The notes under the pieces: model-generated
The model's database searches: none
Told to the model about the DNA's origin: nothing
The model's input: only the letters and a program-made list of their open reading frames with translations
Shown here: positions 46,313-55,525 of the stretch, piece after piece
Layout of the letters: every line of letters starts with the position of its first letter
How positions within the stretch are numbered: the first letter of the stretch is position 1
Position numbers and translations under genes: made by a program
Assembly: GCF_026210795.1 (NCBI RefSeq)
Contig: NC_089445.1
Location: 2,914,001 to 2,978,000 of the forward strand
Reading direction: 5' to 3'
From: Rhizophagus irregularis
Taxonomy: Eukaryota > Glomeromycota > Glomeromycetes > Glomerales > Glomeraceae
DNA length: 64,000 bases

Positions 46313-47200
46313 AGTTTAAAAATTCCGTATATATTCCGTATGATTAATTTTTTCCGTATACACTTCATATACATTAGTTTTTTTAAAAATGTTCAAAAAT
46401 GAATTGCTTATTAAATATACGGAATTTGTATACGGAATCTATAGAAACGTACATAAAATGTATACAAAACGTATCCTTTCTGTATACATATTTCTTATAG
46501 GGCATACGAACTCAAATAAAAACTCTTCTATCAAAGACATCCTCTCATATGAACTCTAAGAAAATCTCAAAAAAAAAAAATTTTTATTAAAAATATCCCA
46601 TACGAACCCTACAAAAAAGAAAATCTTTATTAAAAAGTCCCATACAAACTCTTCCCATACGAACTCAAAAAATCTCTAAAAAATATTTTCTATCAAAGAT
46701 ATCCCATACGAACTCTTCCCATATGAAAAATTTTACAACCTACATTTATGTATATGTATTGTTTTTATTGAATTATTTTTCTTTTGTTCATATACTGTTA
46801 ATGTGATGTGATAAAATTTTTTATGTGATATATATTTGTGTAATGGCAAAATACCAGAAAATCGGTAAATTTCTAAGTTTGTAAAAAAAAAATTTCTTAT
46901 TTTCTAAATCTGAACATCAAAAAACCAGTAGTTTGGTAAGACATTTTTGGTTAGTTAAAATTTCATATTAGGAAACATGATGAAGATTATTCAACACATG
47001 ATGAAAAAATTTCATGTCACATGGTGAAAAACATCATAAAATATGATGAAAAATATGATCAACATGATGAAAAGTCATCATGTCAACATGATGAAAAGTT
47101 ATCATAAAACATGATGAAAAGTTATCATGAAACATGATGAAAAATCATCATAAAACATGATGAAAAGTTATCAACCTTTTGACCAGTACGGCTTGCCATA
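46313..47200. repeat. Right arm of large inverted repeat
   Basis: Inverted match of 26481-27377 plus 37675-37722. It includes the ATGATGAAAAGTCATCA-type short repeats at 46975-47180, the CCCATACGAACTC motifs at 46600-46720 and the TTATAGGG motif at 46495-46502. The stretch 46255-46505 is present once more, in the same orientation, at 53138-53367. Confidence 0.75.
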
Positions 47201-47495
47201 CTTTTTAGGTTTTGGTGACCCTTCAGTGTTATCTTTCTTTTTAGGTTTTGGTATTTCCTTTTTTATGTTTCAATGTCTCTTTTGTGGAAATTAAGGTGGG
47301 TTTTTTCTATTGTTTGTTGGTTTTTTTTTGTTGTCTTTGGTTTGGTACTAAACTATTAAACTTTCTTTTTTAGGTTTTGTTTTCGTTTCACCCTTCAAAC
47401 GCGTGGGATTTTGGTAAAAAATTGGACAATGTTTATGTTTCTATATATTTCTTTAACGTAACATATATTAACATTTTTATTTTTTCTTTTTTTAG
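47201..47495 (+). other. T-rich stretch with repeated CTTTTTAGGTTTTGG
   Basis: Two to four CTTTTTTAGGTTTTG motifs at about 47208, 47238 and 47370, in the style of the other acceptor-like repeats. It directly precedes the PIWI exon. No frame is supported. Confidence 0.35.
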
Positions 47496-48101
47496 AAGAC
47501 TGAGTCTTTAGACATCCTGAATGATCCTTACGTCATGTATACGAATCCTCAAGGCGAAATTACTACGGTGTTGAATATTGCTTGTCACAAATCTTTGTTT
47601 AACAAAAATTATCCTTCACATATCATTATATGTATTTTGGGATTAACGGGTCCAATATATGGAGAAATTAAAAGGATTGGGGACATGCAATTGGGTGTTC
47701 CAACTCAATGTATTTTACTCAAACGATTAGTGAGAAAAAATGGAATCGATCAAATTTGTTCAAACATCTTTTTGAAAGTGAACGCAAAATTAGGTAGACA
47801 AAATGTAATATTAACCAATGATCAAATTGATTTTGTATCTTCAGAACTGACAGTGATATTTGGCGCTGATGTTTTCCATTCTGGAAGAGGTGATAATAGG
47901 CCAAGTATTGCAGCTGTATGTGTCTCATTGGATTCAAAAGCTACTAGATACGGAAGATTTAGTGTTAATAAGGATCCTCGAAATGAAATTATTGAAGATC
48001 TCAAAGGAATAGTAATCGATTTACTTCGTGTTTTTTATCAAAGAAATTAAGTTTTACTGAGAAAAATTTTGTTTTATCGTGATCGGTGAGTTTGGCAATT
48101 T
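47496..48101 (+). pseudogene. Argonaute PIWI-domain fragment, truncated and frame-shifted
   Basis: An acceptor TTTTTTTAG (ends 47495) opens a frame reading KTESLDILNDP, then YTNPQGEITTVLN, GEIKRIGDMQLGVPTQCIL, NIFLKVNAKLGRQN, VIFGADVFHSGRGDNRPSIA, DPRNEIIEDLKGIVID and LLRVFYQRN before a TAA at 48048. These are the first half of a eukaryotic PIWI domain in order, including the first catalytic Asp (GADVFH). Past the stop, in another frame, KILFYRD (48063-48083) matches the next conserved block containing the second catalytic Asp, and then the sequence decays. The PAZ and MID domains and the catalytic His region are absent. It cannot be a working slicer. It lies just outside the right arm of the inverted-repeat element. 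Confidence 0.85.
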
Positions 48102-48774
48102 TTTCTTGATTTTTATTTTGACAAGCATTTTCTAACTGTTCTTTTTTCTTTTTAGACGGTTCTTAAATTCTTTGGATGAGGGACTTTGGTGGGAGTATTA
48201 TTTTTTTGTTTTATTCCATCTTTATTTCATCTTTTAAAAACGGTTGCTAATTTCTTTTTTTTCCTTTTTTTTTAGGCGGTTGGTGAAATTGACTCTTAGT
48301 TAGATGCTTGCGTGAGATAGGTAAGTTTCGAAAAAAAAGGAATTCGAAACTTTATAGAAAGAGGTTTTTTTTAATTTATTTCCTTTTTTTTTGTAGAGAA
48401 GTTGGCTCCAGCTTGGAAACCAAAATCCCAAGTATAGTTTCAAAAAAAGGAATTCAAAACTTTAGAAAAAAGATTTTTTTAGCTTTTTTTTAGTATAGAT
48501 TAATATCGATACAAAATAGATTTAATATAGATTTAGATAGTTGATACAATGAAGCTGTATTATAACTTTGAGTAAACTGTAATATTACTTTAAATAAACA
48601 ATATATTTACATTAAATAAACTACATTTTTGCAATATTTTTACATTAAATAAACTACATTTTTGCATTGTATTTGTTACATATAAACTTGCTGGACTCTC
48701 GAAATTATTCACAGTATTTTTATATTCGCTCCATATGGATACCCTACGTTAAACATAAAATAGCGATACGCCTA
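48102..48774 (+). other. Decayed sequence with further CTTTTTAG motifs
   Basis: Acceptor-like tracts at about 48153, 48279 and 48395 are each followed by 30-60 nt of less T-rich sequence (TTGGATGAGGGACTTTGG, GAGAAGTTGGCTCC). A GTTTC-A(8)-GGAATTCGAAAC block recurs at about 48326 and 48438. Possibly remnants of later Argonaute exons, but no match is convincing. 48540-48770 is plain AT-rich DNA at the 3' side of the kinase gene. Confidence 0.35.
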
Positions 48775-51700
48775 CTACTTTTTTATAATATATATAGCGG
48801 CTACATAGCTACTACACAGTCCCGATTTTGCAAGTTTCAGTAAAGTATTTAAAATTTTTTCAGAAGATGGCCTTTTTAATGGATCTTTATTCCAACCCAT
48901 TTTCATTAAATCTACATAACATTGTGGAATATTTTCAATAATTTCAGGTCGTTCACCTTTACAAATACTTAAACTAAGTTGAATATCATGTGCCCTATTA
49001 TTAAATGGCGGTGCTCCAGATGTAAATTCCCACATAATCATAGAAAAACTATATATATCACTAGCTGGAGTATGAGATTTTCCCCTTAAAACTTCAGGTG
49101 CCATAAATGGTATAACACCATAAATATCATATCTTTTTAAAAATGATTTTACAGGTTGACATAATCCTAAATCACTAATATAAACCTTTTCATTCTTATA
49201 ATTTTCAGTTTCTTCATCTTCTTCATCTTCTACATCCTTATGATTTAAAACGTTGCCATCATGTAAATCACAATGAATAAGATTTTGTTTATGTCCGGAA
49301 ATAATTTTGTATAACATATGTAATTTTTGTTTCCAATTATTTTTTACTATATTTGTTAAATTTCCTCTCAAATTACCTTTGTTTGCATAATCCATTACTA
49401 CCATATAATTCAAAGTATCTGGATTTTTTGTAAATCCATAAAGATCAATAATTCCATATGAATCTAAACAACTCTTATGACATTTCCACTATAAAGAATA
49501 ATAATATATTAGAATAAATAAATATAATTTAGATTTTTTTTAAAAAAATAGCATAATACTATTATCATACTTCATTCAAAAATTCATCTAAATTTTCATT
49601 TAAATTATTGTGACATTTAAGAGCTACTTCTATAATCTTATTATATGATTTATATCCATCTAACCAAATAGCTTTGTATATAGAACCAAATCCTCCTTTA
49701 TCAAGATATTCAATATTTTTTAATTGGTTATAAGGAATCCATTTTAATTTATTTCTAAAAATAAATTAATCTATAATTGCATTTTTACTTTTACCAAATC
49801 TATAAATTTAAATAATTAAAATTATATTAAAACATATATATCAAAATTTAAAATTTAAAATATAATATTGAGTACTTACTCTTAAAATTTAAATGAGATT
49901 TAATAAAATATAACTTAGTTTTTTCATAAATTATATGTAAAATAACCTATAATTAATAACTTACCAACTGAAGTAAAGATGTTTTTTCAAATAAAGAATT
50001 CAGTTAACTAAAGCTATAACTAAAATAAATAATACATGATAGGAATAACTAATAACTTACATGCTATATCATTAAATATTTTAGTAAAGAATTTAGTTAG
50101 ATTAAACTATATATATATATAAATATTATATAAATATGTGGTTTATAACTTACAATCTAAAATAAATTACCAAATTATTTTTTTAAACAATAATTAGTTT
50201 AGATTATATATAAGTATTACATAATAGAATAAATAATAAATATTAAATTTACCAACTATATATCAGATAAGTTTTTAAATAAAGAATTTAATTAGATTAA
50301 AAAATTATATACAAATATTATATAAATATGTAGCTTATAACTTACCAGCTAAAATAAATTACCAGATAATTAATAAAGATTTAATAGTTAGTTAAAATTA
50401 TATCATATAAACATTATATAAATGTATATAATAGAATTAAATTAATAACTTACAAACTATATTATTAAATAAGTTTTAAATAAAGAATTTAGTTAGTTAA
50501 ATTATATCATGTAAACATTATATAAATATGTAATATTAAAAAATAATTAACTTACAAGCTTTATTATTAAATAATCATTTAAAAAAGAATTTAGTTAGTA
50601 GCCTAAATCATTATATAAATATGTGATAATAGAATAAAATAAATAACCTACTTCCTATATATAAATAATTTTTAATTGAAGAATTTAGTAGTTTAATTTG
50701 TATGTAAATATTAATAGAATTAATTAAATAACTTACCATCTACATTAATAAAATGAATAATTGGTATATGATAGTATTATATAAATATGCTAAAATAAAA
50801 TTAAATAAATAATTTATAGTAACTTACCCACTAAAAGAAATTACCAAAATAATTTTTTAAATAAATAATTTAATTAGCTTAAATTTTACGTAAATATTAT
50901 ATAAATATGTACTAATAATAGAATTTAACAAATAGCTTATAACTTACGTCCTAATTCAATAAAGAATTTAGTTAGTTTAAATTATAAATATGTAATAATA
51001 GAATTAAATAAATAACTCACTCCCTATAAATAAATAAGAATTTTAGTTAGTTTAAATTATTACATGTAAATATTATATATACTGTATATGTAATAATAGA
51101 ATTAAGCAAATAACTTACACACTATAAATAATTTTTTAAATAATGAATTTAGTTATATGTAAATATTATTTAAATATATAATAATAGAATTAAACAAATA
51201 ACTTACTCACTATAAATAATTTTTTAAATAAAGAATTTAGTTAGTTTGAATCATATATAAATATTATATGGATACTTAATAATTGAATTAATAGAATTAA
51301 ATAAATAACTCACATTCTATATTATTCAGTTAAATAATTGAATTTAGTTAGTAGTTTAAATTATATGCAAATATTATATAAAAATGTAAGAAATAAACAA
51401 ATAACTTACTTCCTTAATTTTTTGTATAAGAATTTAGTTAGTTTAAAATATAGAATTAAATAAATGGCTTATAAATTACCAACTAACCAACTAAACCAAC
51501 TAAAAGAAATCATCAAATAATTTTTAAATAAAGAATTTAGTTAGTTTAAATGATACATAAAATTAAATATATTAAATAAACAACCTTATAACTTACATTC
51601 TAAGTAAATAAATAATTTATTAAATAAAGAATTAGTCAGTTTAAATTATATGTAAATATAATACAAATATGTAATAATAGAAATATAGAATCAAATCTTA

Positions 51701-52456
51701 CTATCTATATTATTTAATTATTTTAAATGAATAATTTAGTATATTTAAATTTGTAAACATTGTACAATAGAATTAAATTAATAAAAATAAATAACTTACC
51801 AACTACCAAAAGAAATTGCCAAATAGTTTTTAATAAAAGAGTTAGTTAGTTTAAATTACATGTAAATAATATTACAAATATATAATAATAGAATTAAATA
51901 AATAACTTACTCTCTATTGTATTAATTAATTTTTAGATAAATAATTAGTTTATAATGTAAATATTATATAGTTATGTAATAATAAAATTAAATATAGCTT
52001 ACCAACTAAAAGAAATCAACAAATAATTTTTTAAATAAAGAATTAGTTTAAATTGTATAAATAATAAAATATTGATAAATTATAACTTACACCCTAGAGT
52101 ATTATTAATTATTAAATTAGTTGGGTACATATAATACAAAGTATATACTGTAAATTATATATCACTTACAATCTAATCATTCAAATAATGAATATCAGAT
52201 ATATTGTTAGTTGAGTTATATAAAATACTAAACAAATAAATATAATATATTAAATATTATAATTTACCATCTGTAATATAATTAATTACCGAGTAATTAA
52301 AAATTTAGAAAAATGAAGTAAAGAAAGAACTAAAGATTTAAATAGATGATAACTTACTAACTATAGTATTATCAAATCATTAAATGAATTATTTAGTCAT
52401 ATGTATTATAACAAAAATAAGTAATTCAATTATAAGATAATCTATTAACTTACAAC
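48775..52456 (-). CDS. TKL-type protein kinase with a 5' chain of 3-nt microexons
   Basis: The catalytic exons are 49571-49754 and 48775-49488 (TAA at 48775), with an 82-nt intron and frame kept. The first reads KLKWIPYNQLKNIEYL, the glycine loop DKGGFGSIYKA and VALKCHNN (the VAIK lysine). The second has YMVVMDYANKGNL (hinge), LIHCDLHDGN (HRD with Arg replaced by Cys), ISDLGL (DFG as DLG), PFMAPEVLRG (APE) and SDIYSFSMIMWEF. The first exon needs two bases from upstream. These come from a 1-nt exon (49880) and a chain of 27 three-nt microexons (49965-52456), giving a stop-free peptide that begins FNDWFEIDKF and ends VDSFEN. The true start codon lies upstream of 52456 and was not found. This would be a soluble signalling kinase of a family very numerous in Rhizophagus. 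Confidence 0.8.
49880..52456 (-). other. Array of 27 three-nt microexons and one 1-nt microexon
   Basis: Each item is the minus-strand triplet and its lowest coordinate: GTT 52454, TTA 52358, ATG 52268, ATT 52170, GGT 52091, TTG 52003, AGA 51911, TTG 51800, ATA 51702, AAT 51597, TTG 51480, GAA 51410, AAT 51314, TGA 51207, TGT 51119, GGA 51021, GAC 50948, TGG 50828, ATG 50737, GAA 50652, CTT 50556, TTT 50454, CTG 50346, TTG 50253, ATT 50154, CAT 50061, TTG 49965, then A 49880. Every one is preceded by AG and followed by GT, mostly GTAAGT (also GTGAGT, GTAAAT, GTAGGT, GTAATT). Introns are 67-117 nt and related in sequence, and most contain an ACTAAC(T) branch-site match about 25-40 nt before the AG. 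Codons are split after the third base of each triplet. Confidence 0.75.
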
Positions 52457-52540
52457 CTAAATTATTAAATATAAATTTAAATAAGAACATGGTTTAGAAT
52501 AATGATGTTTGAATTAATGTAAATATTATATTATTAGGCC

Positions 52541-52721
52541 ATTCCAAACTAATAATTAGTTTAACATGAAAAATTTGAGGATAATTTAAACAAACTTGAT
52601 ACCACTCAATTTTAGGAAAAAGAGAGGTGCTTTTAAACATATTTGGACATATGTGTTTAAATTACCTTTGAAATTTTCAAAAATAAAAGGGAAGGATGTT
52701 AAACTAAAACCAATTTGGAAC
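52541..52721. mobile_element. ~180-bp MITE-like palindromic element
   Basis: The ends ATTCCAAACT...TTAGTTTAACAT and ATGTTAAACTAAAACCAATTTGGAAC are inverted copies of each other with a few changes. The interior has no frame. It lies just upstream of the first recognised microexon and may have displaced or lengthened the intron there. Confidence 0.6.
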
Positions 52722-53137
52722 AGCATTACATAAAGTAATATAATAATATTTAAATTATTTCAAATGATTTTTTTTCTAAAAAAAATTTTAATATTTAGCT
52801 TGTTTAATACCTTCAGATTCCTTGGTGCTACTTGTAACTTATTGCAATTTGATTAAAATTTTAGAATAATTCTAATCTGTATTAATTATTCATGTTACGT
52901 GCTTTTACCTTTATCATTACTTTGTCTTTGTCCCATAATCATATGCCTTTAATCTTTATCTTTGCTTTGTTTTTGTCCTATTACTATATAAATCAAAAAT
53001 TCTTCCCTAGCTGAAAAGATACAGTAACGTAAATATATTTTTCAATTAAATGGTGGATATTTATGCAAAATGCATTATGTTGATCAAGTACTGCATGTAT
53101 AACAAACAAATTTTGAAATTTTGTATGTCCGCAGCTG
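52722..53137. other. Possible 5' region of the kinase gene
   Basis: On the minus strand an exon-like stretch ends at 52811 (AAGGAATCTGAAG before GTATTA) with a phase that could join the first microexon, but no start codon or family match supports it. The rest is AT-rich, with a repeated CTTTATCATTACTTTGTCTTTGTC-like motif near 52910-52975. Confidence 0.25.
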
Positions 53138-53367
53138 TCACATGATCTCGTGTTATGATACGGGATTTTTGTAAAAATATTAAGTTTAAAAATTCCATAT
53201 ACATTCCGCATGATTAATTTTTTCCGTATATATTTCGTATACATTAGTTTTTTTAAAATACGTTCAAAAATGAATTGCTTATTAAATATACGGAATTTGT
53301 ATACGGAATTTATAGAAACGTACATAAAATGTATACACCTTTCCGTATACATATTTCTTATAGGGCA
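53138..53367 (+). repeat. Solo fragment of the inverted-repeat element end
   Basis: Matches 46255-46505 in the same orientation, from CATGATCTCGTGTTATGATACG through TCCGTATA...TTAGTTTTTTTAAAA to TTTCTTATAGGGCAT. The right edge at TTATAGGG supports that motif as a real element terminus. Confidence 0.7.
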
Positions 53368-55288
53368 TCTTCTACTTCTCAATGAAGTACTCTCACTGTT
53401 TACCCTGAAGTGAGGACACGAGATGGATTTCCTTCATTATATTCGAAACTTGAGAAAGGAAGCTAAATTTGAAGAAGCTAAATTTGAAAATAATGCGACC
53501 ATTATTATTTATATACGGTAAGTGGCTATGATTGGGATTAAGAACGACCAAGATTAGCACAAGATAGTATCAGCCATGTCTTCCCAACAAAGAAGTTCTT
53601 CATAAAATCAAGATAAGAATATGACTCTTCTCATATCGTGCAATTGAATTTTAATATGATTCTAATCATTTTATTGAAAGATTCCATTAATTTTCAAATG
53701 CAAATCCTCATAATATGTTCATAATCCTTAGTGTTCATCTCCCATTGGGCAATATATTATTTTTGTTGTGAATCAACACGTACTTTGCGATAACAATAGT
53801 GATGTATCAGTAGGTTGTTATTGCTGTAAAGTTGGATGTTTATTCTTTCCACCATTTTGATTAGAAGACAATATATATTATATTCGCTTTAATGTTATTT
53901 TTTATTTTCTCAATCATAATTAATAATAAATAAAAATATTTTTAAGGCAAATATTGGAATCCCAATGTTTTTCTCATGTAATATTGTCATGATTGCCGTT
54001 TTCAAAATAATCGTCTAAAAATCACGTGTAAATGTAACACTAGAAATACGTTGCTAATGGTTCATAATACCCATAAAGTACGTGATAAAATATAATCAGC
54101 TCTTAGCAATTTACTCCTTTCTTATACAGCTTTTTCCAACTAGATTTAGAAAGAATAATTAGATTTATTAGTAATTTTTAACAATTTTTAACAATTATAC
54201 AATAAAATACATATATTTAACCTTCTTTTTTGTTATTCCACAACGTTTTAAGATCTCCATAAAGTACCTCTTTCCGGTATTAATCATCTCTAACAATTTC
54301 ATCCAAGTAATAATTAAGATATTCTTTTTAAATAATATTTTCTTGTAAAATCTAAAATAAAATAGATTAATGTCAATACTAATCATAAAATTATAATGAT
54401 AATTAACCAACTTTCATATCAGAACCACTAAAAATTTTCTTCTTCCTATTTGTTGTAAAAATGAATTCGTTACGCATTTCCATTTTTGATAACATTTAAG
54501 AATTCTGTGTACTGTTGGAATACTGATTCTTAGTAGTTGTTAAAATTTCTTTTAATTGTTATTGTCGTCACAAAATAAATACAATACCCATAAATATATT
54601 ATTAAAATTAATAATAAATATTATCGAAAAATATCCATCTTAAATACTCACTTATAATACGTCCTATTTCTTGAAGCAAAGCTAGTTAGAGTGTGATTCT
54701 TGTGTGATTTGCAAATTTATATTGTAGTGTTCATAAAATGATTTACCATAAAACGTTAAAGAATTGTGGCACAGCTACTATTTGTGCGTTCGATTTCGAT
54801 TTTCTTAAAATATCGAAACATTTCGTGAAAAAGCACGTGGTGAATCAATGATCATTATAGCTAACAAAACGTTTTTGATATGAACATAAATATTGTAAAA
54901 ATTCATGAAGGATGTACTGTATTTAAAAGCGAAGTTAATAAAGTACTAATTTCATTAAATAATTTTCTACAATTTTTTTCGCAATTCTAAAAGTAGAAAA
55001 AATTATTATTGTTTCACATGAAATATTATTAAAAAATTCAACTATAACTTTTTAAAAAATTTCACTTAATAAATTTCAAATATGAAAATTCTTATATGTT
55101 GTATCATAAGGTAAGTCGTAACATTTTGAATTCAAAGTGAACTGACGAATAATAGGAAAACTGTTATTACGTAAAAATATCATCAAACATGATAATATCA
55201 TTAAAAAAAGCTCACTACCGACTTAATTAGTTTTATCGATAATCAAAAAAAAATATATATTCTATTTTAGTATGGAATCGTTACATAT
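53368..55288. other. AT-rich intergenic DNA
   Basis: Several 60-130-codon open stretches have no motif and poor codon variety. No gene, RNA or element is supported. Confidence 0.4.
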
Positions 55289-55309
55289 CTAGTAAAAGAT
55301 TAATAATTG

Positions 55310-55525
55310 TTCTGCGTCTGCATCACGAGCGACTAATAATCGGGGTTTAGCTTCTGCGTCCGCATCACTTTTCATGCCACCAAGGCGGCTTCTGCCATAA
55401 TGCCCATGGGGATTGGGCTTCTGCATCCGCGTCACGTTTCCATCCCTGTTGGGCTTCTGCGTCCGCATCACGTTTCCATGCCCATGGGGGTTGGGCTTCT
55501 GCGTCCGCGTCACGTTTCAATGAAC
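55310..55525 (-). repeat. GC-rich minisatellite with coding-like units
   Basis: Five to six units of ~33-45 bp contain GACGCGGACGCAGAAGCC on the minus strand (around 55313, 55352, 55420, 55454 and 55498), with ATGGGCATGGAAACG spacers. The reading frames give alternating RTQKPN and DADAEA strings. One unit also occurs at about 12883-12905. It stands out as GC-rich in an AT-rich genome. An ORF of 74 codons spans it but is better explained by the repeat. Confidence 0.6.

Larger units (their letters stand above)
26481..47200 (-). mobile_element. Large inverted-repeat element with transposase-like gene, split by a retrotransposon
   Basis: The left arm (26481-27377, continuing at 37675-37722) matches the minus strand of the right arm (46313-47200) through a long ordered series: GGCAAGCCGTACT at the outer ends, the CATCATG repeats, TTCGTATGGGAAGAGTTCG, CCCTATAA and TATACGGAAAAAATTAATCAT. 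Removing the 10.3-kb LTR element rejoins the left arm exactly. Inside lie the nine-exon transposase-like gene and a ~3.1-kb palindrome. A DNA transposon with ~0.95-kb terminal repeats, about 10.4 kb without the LTR insert, is the simplest reading. I see no clear target duplication at the outer ends. CCCTATAA/TTATAGGG at 27251 and 46501 may instead be the true termini. Confidence 0.6.

Noticed and set aside
47496-48050. Functional short Argonaute.
   Set aside because: Only the first half of PIWI is present, the conserved block continues in another frame after the stop, and MID/PAZ are absent.
49795-49799. Possible 5-nt microexon ATTTG (minus strand) between TATAG and GTAAAAG.
   Set aside because: Including it, with or without the 1-nt exon, makes the codon joining the kinase exon TGA, and its donor is weaker than the others.
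49880-52456. Reading the array simply as a non-coding AT-rich minisatellite.
   Set aside because: Not fully excluded, but conserved AG and GT around freely varying triplets, exact 3-nt spacing in all 27 units, branch-site matches and a stop-free phase fit splicing better.
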